A stretch of DNA of 64,000 nucleotides, from positions 1 to 64,000 of the forward strand of contig WQZG01000005.1 in assembly GCA_009780855.1 (NCBI GenBank), given 5' to 3'. This DNA comes from Treponema sp. Its GTDB lineage: Bacteria > Spirochaetota > Spirochaetia > Treponematales > Breznakiellaceae. Both the position numbers and the translations under genes were made by a program. Shown in pieces: positions 53,271 to 60,692 of the stretch. Position 1 is the stretch's first letter, and every line of letters begins with the position of its first letter. A model generated the notes under the pieces. That model made no database searches and was not told the DNA's origin. It worked only from the letters and a program-made list of their open reading frames with translations.

Positions 53271-54070
53271 GCTCTGCCTCCCTCGATAAGTCCCCGCTGC
53301 CGTAATGAGGCAATCAGCTGGCCGGCGCATTCGGACGAACTGCCGTTTATACTTTGGGTAACGCTGCCGCGGGGAAGCGGAGGCTGGGTTTTGACGACTC
53401 TGGTCGGCGACGGCTCCAGGCCTATCCTGTCAAGATCAGCGCCGATATCGGCCGGTTTCCAGATCTTGATTTCGCAGGCATTGGCCGCGAGCACTCCCTT
53501 AAGTGTGGGAACTCTGGGCTGATTGATTCCCTTGACTACAGTTAATACCGCGGGCAGGCGCAGTTCGCAGAGGTCGGAGCCGTTTTCGTTCATCCGCACA
53601 GCAGTTATGCAGCCGCTGTTATAATTTTTTATTTCGATAACATAGGTTGCCTGCTGCCAGTCAAGATGGGCCGCAATGCCGGGGCCAATCTGCGCCGTAT
53701 CGCCGTCCATGGCCTGCTTGCCGCAGATTACCAGATCAACGCCGCCAATTGTCTCAATGGCTCGATACAGCGCGTAACTTGTAGCCCAGGTGTCAGAACC
53801 TCCGAAGGCCCTGTCACTGAGAAGTACACCGCTGTCTGCTCCGATTGCAATCGCTTCGCGCAGTGAGTTGACGGCCTTCTCCGGACCCATGGAAAGCGCG
53901 ATTACCTCGCCGCCAAAACGCTCGCGCATTCGTATTCCTTCTTCAATTGCATAAAGGTCAAAGGGATTCAGTATTGATTTAATGCCTTCCCGTACAATGC
54001 GTTTTGTTACCGGATCAATGCTGGCGTTATCGGTGCCCGGCACCTGTTTGATGCAAACGATTATCTTCAT
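53267..54070 (-). CDS. etfB: Electron transfer flavoprotein, beta subunit
   Basis: 267 residues from ATG 54070 (GGAAGG upstream). MKIIVCIKQVPGTDNASIDP at the start, NPFDLYAIEEGIRM near residue 36, ALSMGPEKAVNSLREAIAIGAD near 60 and GKQAMDGDTAQIGPGIAA near 115 are the ETF-beta signature. It binds AMP in ordinary ETFs and a second FAD in bifurcating ones; the GKQAMDGDTAQIGP region is compatible with the latter, but this needs alignment. Overlaps the MTHFR-like gene by four bases. Confidence 0.92.
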   Translation of the reverse strand: MKIIVCIKQVPGTDNASIDPVTKRIVREGIKSILNPFDLYAIEEGIRMRERFGGEVIALSMGPEKAVNSLREAIAIGADSGVLLSDRAFGGSDTWATSYALYRAIETIGGVDLVICGKQAMDGDTAQIGPGIAAHLDWQQATYVIEIKNYNSGCITAVRMNENGSDLCELRLPAVLTVVKGINQPRVPTLKGVLAANACEIKIWKPADIGADLDRIGLEPSPTRVVKTQPPLPRGSVTQSINGSSSECAGQLIASLRQRGLIEGGRA

Positions 54071-54885
54071 ACCGCGCCTTCCTTTGCCACCCGGTTCCAG
54101 AGACCTTCGACAATGTGGTATTGGGTCTTGAAACCCAGCAGTGAAAGATAGACGCCGCACTGCGGGAACCACCGGTGAAGTTTTTCCAGGGTAGCCAGCG
54201 GATCAAACTCTGCGTTCTCCGGAATTTTATATCCCACAACATCCGACAGCAGATGCAGTTTCTTGGTCATCCACGCCTCGACAATAACCGGTATCTGCGA
54301 ATATTTTTCCAGCAGTTCGGTAACAATTTTATTTTGTTCAATAATGGGCTGAGTAATGATGAATGAAGCGCCGGCGGCCAGTTTCCGATCCAGTTTGGCG
54401 AATTCCTCCTCGGCCGGCTCATAGGGGTTGAACGCGACTCCCAGTACAAATTCCGGATATTGCCTGTGTATGTAGGCGAGCAGTTCTACCGAAGTTATTG
54501 CGGCTGTGCCGGCAATACCCAAATCTGCGGCCGAAAGTTTTGGCAGGCGGTTTGAACCGTCGCCGCTTACAATTAAAAAATATTTAAAGCCCATTACTTT
54601 ACTCTGCCGCAGCATAAGATCGAGATCGCGTTTGCTGTGGAAAGTATTCAGGTGCAGCATAACCTGTTCGGGCAGGACGCGAAGCTTTAAGTGTTCAATA
54701 ACTTCATGACCCTGGAAAGCCAGCAGACCCATCGCGTTGTCGGTGATACAGGCGCAGAATCCTGAATCCATTACGCGGTTGAATTTTTCTGCAAATGATT
54801 GCAGGTCGGCCTGTAGTTTTTCTGTGTCCTGTTTGGGAGGCAGGATTTCAACATGGTAAACATGGTTCTTAATATGCTCGCGCAT
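54067..54885 (-). CDS. Methylenetetrahydrofolate reductase-like protein
   Basis: 272 residues. TIM-barrel MTHFR family: VEILPPKQDTEKLQ near residue 12 (with the Glu that occupies the catalytic position), HLNTFHSKRDLDLML near 85, LIVSGDGSNRLP near 108, LGVAFNPYEPAEEEFAKLDRKLAAGASFIITQPI near 148-180. It is shorter than E. coli MetF (about 296) but complete as a barrel. It would reduce methylene-H4folate to methyl-H4folate, for methionine or the acetyl-CoA pathway. It heads an operon with etfB and etfA, all joined by ATGA overlaps, so electrons probably pass between it and the flavoprotein. Confidence 0.82.
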   Translation of the reverse strand: MREHIKNHVYHVEILPPKQDTEKLQADLQSFAEKFNRVMDSGFCACITDNAMGLLAFQGHEVIEHLKLRVLPEQVMLHLNTFHSKRDLDLMLRQSKVMGFKYFLIVSGDGSNRLPKLSAADLGIAGTAAITSVELLAYIHRQYPEFVLGVAFNPYEPAEEEFAKLDRKLAAGASFIITQPIIEQNKIVTELLEKYSQIPVIVEAWMTKKLHLLSDVVGYKIPENAEFDPLATLEKLHRWFPQCGVYLSLLGFKTQYHIVEGLWNRVAKEGAV

Positions 54886-54932
54886 TCAAACCGCCTTTAA
54901 CAGCAAGAATTTATGGTTATGTAGGATGATAC

Positions 54933-54946
54933 GTATGTAAACATAC
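54933..54946. promoter_or_regulatory. Palindrome upstream of the MTHFR-etf operon
   Basis: GTATGT-aa-ACATAC, about 48 bp upstream of the MTHFR-like start. It could be an operator; the same arms occur in the loop of the hairpin at 6753-6767, which may be chance. Confidence 0.3.
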
Positions 54947-54978
54947 TGTTATTGGCAGCGCTCGTCAATTAGTCAGTT

Positions 54979-55023
54979 AAAAAAAATGGAACCAGAAACA
55001 GGGGGGATTCTGTTTCCGGTTCC
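54979..55023 (-). terminator. Rho-independent terminator of hsp20
   Basis: GGAACCAGAAACAG (54988-55001) pairs with CTGTTTCCGGTTCC (55010-55023), 13 of 14 positions. Read on the minus strand the stem is followed by a run of eight Ts (54986-54979). It lies 33 bp beyond the hsp20 stop. Confidence 0.85.
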
Positions 55024-55055
55024 GGTGTGTTAATTAAGATGCTGTACGGGCAGGA

Positions 55056-55502
55056 TTAATTTTTTGAAATCTGGATGACCTTCTTTTGCGCCTCTGCCTG
55101 CTTGCCGATCTCTACTGAAAGGACTCCGTTTTTGTATGAGGCCGCAATTGATTCCTTGTCTGCCATCTCGGGCAGGGTAAAGGAGCGGCAGAAGGAAGAC
55201 TGGCGCCTTTCCTGTACCATGTAGCCGTCCTTTTCTTCTTTCTTGTCCTCTTCTTTTTTGGATTCGATGGTAAGTGTATTGTTGTCCAGATGGATTTCAA
55301 TATCCTTTTCATCAAAGCCCGGCAAATCCGCTTCCAGAATATAAGCTTTTTCGGTCTCCCTTATGTCTACGGCCGGAAGGCGGTTAAAAATCCTGTCTGA
55401 CGGACTAAGGAACGAATCCCCGAACAGTGAATCCATATACCGGTCAAAACCGGTAAGCGCGTTCTCAAATACCCTTGGACGATAAAGTGTTACTGCTTTC
55501 AT
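55056..55502 (-). CDS. Hsp20 / alpha-crystallin-family small heat-shock protein
   Basis: 148 residues, ATG 55502 behind GAGGAG. Alpha-crystallin domain about 45-135: PAVDIRETEKAYILEADLPGFDEKDIEIHLDNN in pieces, and the A-x-x-x-n-GVL signature as ASYKNGVLSVEI near residue 125; the C-terminus KKVIQISKN contains the I-x-I tail motif (IQI). It holds unfolding proteins as an ATP-independent chaperone. It has its own terminator and a striking promoter/leader (see 55524-55657), so it is monocistronic. Confidence 0.93.
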   Translation of the reverse strand: MKAVTLYRPRVFENALTGFDRYMDSLFGDSFLSPSDRIFNRLPAVDIRETEKAYILEADLPGFDEKDIEIHLDNNTLTIESKKEEDKKEEKDGYMVQERRQSSFCRSFTLPEMADKESIAASYKNGVLSVEIGKQAEAQKKVIQISKN

Positions 55503-55523
55503 AACTTATCTCCTCTTGTTTGT

Positions 55524-55627
55524 CTGGCAGGATTTTCTTCAGCCCGGATCCTGAGTTACAGTTTTTAACTAAGTAACTGAGGAGCTGACAGCTCCAATTG
55601 GCATCCGGGTTCTGGTTCTCTCTGCCA
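55524..55627 (-). ncRNA. Structured 5' leader of hsp20 mRNA (possible RNA thermometer)
   Basis: The leader can fold into a nested multibranch structure. TGGCAG (55525-55530) pairs with CTGCCA (55622-55627); inside it CCCGGAT (55543-55549) pairs with ATCCGGG (55603-55609); inside that are two hairpins, AGTTAC/GTAACT (55554-55559 with 55573-55578) and GGAGC/GCTCC (55581-55585 with 55591-55595). The ribosome-binding site itself is 15 bases beyond the outer stem. Regulatory role is inferred. Confidence 0.55.
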
Positions 55628-55640
55628 ACATTAATATATT

Positions 55641-55657
55641 AGCAATAACCATGCCAA
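55641..55657 (-). promoter_or_regulatory. Sigma-54 (RpoN) promoter of hsp20
   Basis: On the minus strand the bases read TTGGCATGGTTATTGCT: -24 element TGGCA (55656-55652) and -12 element TTGC (55645-55642) at the exact sigma-54 spacing, matching the consensus YTGGCACGRNNNTTGCW at all defined positions but one. The predicted start near 55630 lies just before the structured leader. Confidence 0.7.
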
Positions 55658-55969
55658 GTTTTTTATAAAATAATTAATATACAGAATTTTATCTTTTTTA
55701 AGGCAATTATTTGATAATTATTATGGAATATTTTTGTGTTTATAGACGAAATTCATCTATTTCCCCCCTAAAGCCCCCATAAACGAAGTTTTTTTAATCA
55801 TAAACTATACCAATAAGCTGTGTTTTTGGCCTTTTTTTCACTTGTAAAATTTTTGTTTTTATTAATTGCGTAATTATGACCCTATTTATAAAAAACGTCT
55901 TTTAATTGAATTGTTTTGACCCGTTTTTTATTTTTTAACTTTTTAATGGGTATATTTTTAACCGGATTT

Positions 55970-55978
55970 TGTTATAAT
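55970..55978 (+). promoter_or_regulatory. Extended -10 promoter of the pyr genes
   Basis: TGTTATAAT: TG (55970-55971 region) one base before a perfect TATAAT (55973-55978). The ATG at 55986 follows by seven bases, with no ribosome-binding site. The rest of 55660-55970 is AT-rich spacer in which I see no gene. Confidence 0.5.
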
Positions 55979-55985
55979 CCGTTTA

Positions 55986-56855
55986 ATGTCCGTTCATCCA
56001 ATAAATAATAACCGCATATGCAGGGATTATATTTTATGTGAATGTAAAAATTCCTTCATGCTTAATGATGAAATAGCCGTCCTTGAATTTTTTTGGCCGG
56101 GCCATGTTCCGGGGAGCGGTCAATTTTTTCTTGTAAGGCCGCTGACCTCGTCTGTTTTTTTGGGCAGACCTCTTGGCGCGGCCGGGTTTTTACCCGGCGG
56201 ATTTGGCGGTCCGGGAGTTGTCCGTTTTTTACTGGCTGTCAGGGGCACAGGCACGCAGGAGCTTGCAGCGATTAGGCCCGGAGAAAAAGCTTTCCTTACC
56301 GGCCCTCTTGGCAGGGGATGGAACGAAGTTTCAGCGGAGGCAGGATTTGGTCTGGCCCGCCATGGCGCTGTTGCCCTGGTAAGCGGCGGCACCGGCATTG
56401 CTCCCCTTGGTTTTTTGGCTGCTGAGCTGCAATCTGCCGGGATTCTATCTGCCGAACCCCAGTCTGCTGGCCTTCAGTTTGATTTTTACGCTGGTTTTAA
56501 AAGCAAAGCCTTTGGATTTCAAGATTTAAAACCGCGAAAACTTGTAATAACAAGCGAGCACGTACCCAATGGGTACGACGCATTCGAAGGATACGATATA
56601 TCCGCCGGTCTTGTGACTGACCATTTTTCCCCGGATTCATATGACGCTGTTTACGCCTGCGGTCCGGAACCTATGATTAAGGCTGCGGCAGATAAATGTT
56701 TAAAGGCGGGCGTACCGTGTTTTGTCAGCATGGAACGGCGCATGGCCTGCGGCGCCGGAGCCTGTCTCGGGTGTACAGTCAGGACGAAGGCCGGCAACAG
56801 ACGCTGCTGCGCGGACGGTCCTGTATTTAACGCGGAGGATATAATTTTTGAATGA
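55986..56855 (+). CDS. pyrK: Dihydroorotate dehydrogenase electron-transfer subunit (PyrK-like)
   Basis: 289 residues. FAD-binding domain about 20-120 (SVFLGRPLGAAGF near residue 55), NAD-binding domain about 125-225 (LVSGGTGIAPLGFLAAEL near 130), and the 2Fe-2S Cys cluster near 255-280 as MACGAGACLGCTVRT ... RRCCADGP. It passes electrons from PyrD to NAD. An insertion of two near-identical short segments (SAGILSAEPQ, SAGLQ) near 150-160 looks like a recent internal duplication. It overlaps pyrD, and the start appears leaderless. Confidence 0.88.
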   Translation: MSVHPINNNRICRDYILCECKNSFMLNDEIAVLEFFWPGHVPGSGQFFLVRPLTSSVFLGRPLGAAGFLPGGFGGPGVVRFLLAVRGTGTQELAAIRPGEKAFLTGPLGRGWNEVSAEAGFGLARHGAVALVSGGTGIAPLGFLAAELQSAGILSAEPQSAGLQFDFYAGFKSKAFGFQDLKPRKLVITSEHVPNGYDAFEGYDISAGLVTDHFSPDSYDAVYACGPEPMIKAAADKCLKAGVPCFVSMERRMACGAGACLGCTVRTKAGNRRCCADGPVFNAEDIIFE

Positions 56856-57777
56856 TACATTTATCGAACCGGATCTGTCGGTTGTAATAGCCGGTATCCG
56901 TTTAAGGAATCCTGTTATAGCGGCTTCCGGTACGTTCGGCTACGGAAAAGAATACCGGGGGCTGCTGGACATCGGCGCGCTAGGCGGCATCTGTACCAAG
57001 GGGCTCACCTTAAACCCCAGACCCGGGAATGAAGGCCGGCGGATCCATGAAACTCCCTCCGGGCTTATGAATTCCATCGGCCTTGAAAATCCGGGGATTC
57101 CCGCTTTTATCGAAAATGAACTCCCCGAACTCCGTAAACTCGGACCCGCGGTTATCGCCAATCTCTCCGGTTCCACGGCAGAGGAGTATGAACAGGGCGC
57201 GGCTCTTTTGGACAAAACCTCAATAGACATGATTGAACTGAATATTTCCTGCCCGAATGTAAAGGCAGGCGGAATGGCTTTTGGCCTTGATCCCTGCGCC
57301 GCGGCGCCTGTAGTAAAAGCCGTACGCAAAGCAGCTGCTTCAAAACCGCTAATTGTAAAACTAAGTCCCAACGCTCCAGATCTTGCCGCTGTAGCACAGG
57401 CCTGTGAGGAAGCAGGAGCGGACGCGTTTTCTCTGGTCAATACCTTCAAGGCAATGGCAATTGACATAAACAGCAGGAAACCGGTTTTTAATAATATCAG
57501 CGCGGGTTTGTCCGGCCCGGCAATCAGACCAATTGCCCTGCGTATGGTCTGGGAGCTGTGGGAGACTGTCAATGTTCCGCTCATAGGTATAGGCGGAATA
57601 GCGGACGCAGCGGACGCACTGGAATTTATGATGGCCGGAGCAGCCGCGGTGCAGGTCGGTTCGGTAACTTTTACCCATCCGCCGGCAATGAACGAAATCG
57701 TCAGCGGAATTCAGGATTTTATGAAAAACAACCATTACGCAAAAACCGCGCAATTGTGTATAAGAAAACGCGCATGA
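56848..57777 (+). CDS. pyrD: Dihydroorotate dehydrogenase, catalytic subunit (class 1B)
   Basis: 309 residues, TTG start at 56848 with GGAGG ten bases upstream, overlapping pyrK by 8 bases. FMN barrel signature: AASGTFGYGKEYRGLLDIGALGGICTKGLTL near residue 20-50 (in part), NLSGSTAEEYEQGA near 107, ELNISCPNVKAGG near 130 with the class 1 catalytic Cys, and IGIGGIADAADALEFMMAGAAAVQVGS near 247-273. Oxidises dihydroorotate to orotate in pyrimidine synthesis, with PyrK as partner. Confidence 0.95.
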   Translation: MNDTFIEPDLSVVIAGIRLRNPVIAASGTFGYGKEYRGLLDIGALGGICTKGLTLNPRPGNEGRRIHETPSGLMNSIGLENPGIPAFIENELPELRKLGPAVIANLSGSTAEEYEQGAALLDKTSIDMIELNISCPNVKAGGMAFGLDPCAAAPVVKAVRKAAASKPLIVKLSPNAPDLAAVAQACEEAGADAFSLVNTFKAMAIDINSRKPVFNNISAGLSGPAIRPIALRMVWELWETVNVPLIGIGGIADAADALEFMMAGAAAVQVGSVTFTHPPAMNEIVSGIQDFMKNNHYAKTAQLCIRKRA

Positions 57778-57794
57778 AATAACACGTAAAAAAA

Positions 57795-57829
57795 AACCAT
57801 AAAGAAAATCATAAAGAAAACCATTAAAG
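57795..57829 (+). repeat. Three tandem 12-bp repeats
   Basis: AACCATAAAGAA, AATCATAAAGAA and AACCATTAAAG follow one another in the 100-bp gap between pyrD and pyrE; a small slippage repeat. Confidence 0.6.
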
Positions 57830-57877
57830 CTGTTTTTAGGCATATCTTTTTATTCAGCTTCATGTTAATTTTATCCC

Positions 57878-58462
57878 ATGAAAAATATTTTGCCGCTTTT
57901 AAAGGAATCCGGCGCCATGCTGGAGGGGCATTTTTTGCTGTCGTCCGGCCGTCATTCAGATCGTTATTTCCAGTGCGCCAGACTTCTGCAGTATCCGGAC
58001 AAGGCCGCGGCAGCCCTTGAAGATGTCGCGCAGCAAATCAAAGCGGACATCGCCTGCGGAAAACTAAAGATTGATATTGTCGCGGGGCCTGCCATGGGCG
58101 GTATTATCGCAGCCTATGAGCTTGGCCGTCAGCTTGGGTTGCCGGCCATTTTTACCGAACGCGATGAAACCGGTGTAATGCGTCTGCGGCGTTTTGAAAT
58201 TAAACCCGGCGCCCGTGTTCTGATTGCAGAAGACGCGGTTACTACCGGAAAATCATGCGGGGAATGCGCGGCTGCGCTGGAAGCAGCGGGAGCCGCAGTC
58301 ACGGCCCTGGCCTGCATCGTAGACCGCCGGCTGCCGGGCCAGGAAATCAAATGGCCTTTTTATCCGGCTGTAAAAGTCGATGCCGGCAACTGGGAAGCTG
58401 CTGATTGCCAATTGTGCAAAAGCGGTATTCCCGCGGTCAAACCCGGCTCAAGGAAACAATAA
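57878..58462 (+). CDS. pyrE: Orotate phosphoribosyltransferase
   Basis: 194 residues. The PRPP-binding motif VLIAEDAVTTGKSCGECAAAL lies near residues 115-135, and FTERDETGVMRLRRFEIKPG near 95; GHFLLSSGRHSDRYFQCARLL at 18-38 is the orotate-binding start. It converts orotate and PRPP to OMP, the step after PyrD/PyrK. No ribosome-binding site is evident before the ATG. Confidence 0.95.
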   Translation: MKNILPLLKESGAMLEGHFLLSSGRHSDRYFQCARLLQYPDKAAAALEDVAQQIKADIACGKLKIDIVAGPAMGGIIAAYELGRQLGLPAIFTERDETGVMRLRRFEIKPGARVLIAEDAVTTGKSCGECAAALEAAGAAVTALACIVDRRLPGQEIKWPFYPAVKVDAGNWEAADCQLCKSGIPAVKPGSRKQ

Positions 58463-58508
58463 TTCAGGGAAAATTATTTAGTAAAATATTTTAAAAAGGA
58501 AACTATAA

Positions 58509-59765
58509 ATGAAAGAATATAATCCGTACGAAAATGTAATTTCGGTCATCCGCGACGCGGCCGGCAAACTCGGGCTTGCGGAAGCGGATTATATAGCTAC
58601 CATGTACTGTGAGCGGGAATTAAAAGTTACGTTTCCTGTCCGCATGGACGACGGTTCTGTCCGGATGTTTGAAGGTTACAGGGTTCAGCATTCCAGTTCG
58701 CGCGGGCCCTGCAAGGGCGGTATACGTTATCACCCCAACATCGACGAGAACGAAGTAAAGGCGCTCGCGGCCTGGATGACTTTTAAGTGCGCAGTTGTCG
58801 GCCTTCCCTACGGCGGCGCAAAGGGCGCTGTCAAGGTTGACCCTGCAGCCATTTCCCACGCCGAACTTGAACGCATGACCAGGCGGTTTACCGCGATGAT
58901 TGCCCCTCTTTTGGGCCCCGAGCGGGATATTCCGGCGCCTGACATAAATACCAACGCAGAAATAATGGCCTGGATTATGGATACCTACAGTATGCTAAAG
59001 GGCTACGCTGTTCCCGGAGTCGTTACCGGCAAACCTCTGGACATCGGGGGCTCACTTGGCCGCCCGGAAGCCACCGGCCGCGGGGTTATGATCACGGCCA
59101 GGGAAATTTTGAAAAAACTGGGCAGGCCCGCTAAAAATATCCGCGCCGTAATTCAGGGCATGGGCAATGTAGGCAGCGTGTCCGCCAAACTGCTTGACGG
59201 GCTGGGCGCCTGTGTAATCGGCGTCAGCGATGTTTCCGGCGGCATATACAGGGAATCCGGACTGGATATTCCGGACATACTGCGCTTTCTTGCCGTTAAA
59301 GGCAATCTATTAAAAGATTATAAAGGTGAAGGTGTTACCTGCATTTCCAACGCAGAGCTTCTTGTCCTTAAAACCGATTTACTAATACCGGCTGCGCTTG
59401 AGAACCAAATCAACGAAGACAACGCGGCGGATATCAAGGCATCCGTGATCATTGAGGCGGCCAACGGTCCCACAACTGTGGAAGCAGACAGGATCCTTGA
59501 TGAACGCGGTGTCATTGTAGTGCCGGACATACTGGCCAACGCTGGCGGAGTTGTGGTTTCATATTTTGAATGGGTGCAGAACATCCAGTCCCTTATGTGG
59601 GACGAAGATGAAATAAATAAAACCCTTGACCGCATTATGTGCAAGGCAATCGATACGGTCTGGGATACCCATAATGAAAAAAATGTAAGCCTAAGAACCA
59701 GCGCTTACATGCTCGCCCTCAAGAAACTGGTTGCCGCCAAAAAAACCCGCGGGATTTTCCCGTGA
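58509..59765 (+). CDS. gdhA: Glutamate dehydrogenase (Glu/Leu/Phe/Val dehydrogenase family)
   Basis: 418 residues, AAGGAAAC site upstream. GPCKGGIRYHPNIDENEVKALAAWMTFKCA near residues 63-98 contains the substrate-binding Lys residues, GLPYGGAKGAVKVDP near 98 the catalytic Lys, and the Rossmann segment AVIQGMGNVGSVSAKLL near 213 binds NAD. Interconverts glutamate with 2-oxoglutarate and ammonia. The length (about 420) is that of the catabolic or archaeal-like hexameric type rather than the 450-residue biosynthetic type. Confidence 0.92.
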   Translation: MKEYNPYENVISVIRDAAGKLGLAEADYIATMYCERELKVTFPVRMDDGSVRMFEGYRVQHSSSRGPCKGGIRYHPNIDENEVKALAAWMTFKCAVVGLPYGGAKGAVKVDPAAISHAELERMTRRFTAMIAPLLGPERDIPAPDINTNAEIMAWIMDTYSMLKGYAVPGVVTGKPLDIGGSLGRPEATGRGVMITAREILKKLGRPAKNIRAVIQGMGNVGSVSAKLLDGLGACVIGVSDVSGGIYRESGLDIPDILRFLAVKGNLLKDYKGEGVTCISNAELLVLKTDLLIPAALENQINEDNAADIKASVIIEAANGPTTVEADRILDERGVIVVPDILANAGGVVVSYFEWVQNIQSLMWDEDEINKTLDRIMCKAIDTVWDTHNEKNVSLRTSAYMLALKKLVAAKKTRGIFP

Positions 59766-59821
59766 TTTAAGCAATGATACTTTAGTCTTTATTGTTTGAA
59801 TAATTTAAATACTCTGACACA

Positions 59822-60128
59822 CTGCTGTCCTGCTTGTTCTGGCTCCGCGAACCCTAAGCTACTTTATTGACTCGGTATACGGCAGCGGCCCCGTTGCCTT
59901 TATCGTCAGGCAGGTTCTAAATTTTATGGAAACTTCGCGGGTAAATCATTAAGCCGGATTATTCTCTGACTGCTTGCGTTGGGGCCGTGATTATCGCGCG
60001 GGTTGCCGCCATAATGTACTGCGCGTTTTATTCAGAAAAAAAGATATTTTGGCCGCGGCAGGGTGGTTAATGGTGTTTCCTTTGAAGCTGCGTTCGTAAA
60101 CGCGGCAGAGCAGGCCATACAAATGCAA
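59822..60128 (+). pseudogene. Degenerate coding remnants
   Basis: The 447-bp gap 59766-60212 holds protein-like stretches without usable starts. Frame ending at TAA 59952 reads LLVLAPRTLSYFIDSVYGSG and PVAFIVRQVLNFMETSRVNH; further on AVIIARVAAIMYCAFYSEKK and, one frame away, NGVSFEAAFVNAAEQAIQMQ. I do not recognise a family. It looks like one or two decayed genes. Confidence 0.35.
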
Positions 60129-60169
60129 CCCGTACTTTAGTACCGTGCTTTAGCGCCGTAAAGTACGGG
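60129..60169 (+). terminator. Inverted repeat between decayed region and ankyrin gene
   Basis: CCCGTACTTTA (60129-60139) pairs perfectly with TAAAGTACGGG (60159-60169) over a 19-nt loop. No T tract. Confidence 0.4.
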
Positions 60170-60200
60170 CGCTCCCTATACCCTATACGCCAAAAATGTT

Positions 60201-60206
60201 TATAAT
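60201..60206 (+). promoter_or_regulatory. -10 box of the ankyrin gene
   Basis: A perfect TATAAT six bases before the ATG at 60213, no ribosome-binding site between; likely another leaderless start. No clear -35. Confidence 0.4.
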
Positions 60207-60212
60207 TACGGC

Positions 60213-60692
60213 ATGAAGCGTTTTTTGGTTATTATAAATATTCTTTTGCTTTTCCCCGTGAATTTTATTTTTTCGCAGGATAATCAGACTCCGGATACTT
60301 ATCCTCCCAAAGCCATTTTAAATGCGGCCTATATCGGCGATGTTGATCTTCTTCAGAAGATCCTTGCTACAAATCCGGACAGGGACGTACGTGATTCCCT
60401 GGGAGGCACGGCTCTCCATGTGGCTGTTTTACAGAACAATCTGGACATTATTAAAATCCTTATTGAAAACGGTTTTGATGTAAACGCGACAGTTCCGGTG
60501 ACAGGTTACCAGATGGTGCGCGGTTATACGCCTCTGCATTATTGCGTGTGGACCAATAACGTTGACGCGGCAAGGCTGCTATTACAGTACAAGGCAGATA
60601 AAAATATCAAGGCATTGGACGGCATGACGCCTGTTGAGAAAGCGACCAAAGAGGGCAAGCGCGATTTGCTTCTTCTTTTTGCCAAATATTAA
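60213..60692 (+). CDS. Exported ankyrin-repeat protein
   Basis: 159 residues. Signal peptide 1-21 (VNFIFSQ). Three ankyrin repeats: ILNAAYIGDVDLLQKILATN (about 36-62), GGTALHVAVLQNNLDIIKIL (about 66-98) and GYTPLHYCVWTNNVDAARLL (about 106-138), with a fourth partial one at the end. It probably binds a protein in the periplasm; partner unknown. It overlaps the convergent radical SAM gene by four bases. Confidence 0.85.
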   Translation: MKRFLVIINILLLFPVNFIFSQDNQTPDTYPPKAILNAAYIGDVDLLQKILATNPDRDVRDSLGGTALHVAVLQNNLDIIKILIENGFDVNATVPVTGYQMVRGYTPLHYCVWTNNVDAARLLLQYKADKNIKALDGMTPVEKATKEGKRDLLLLFAKY

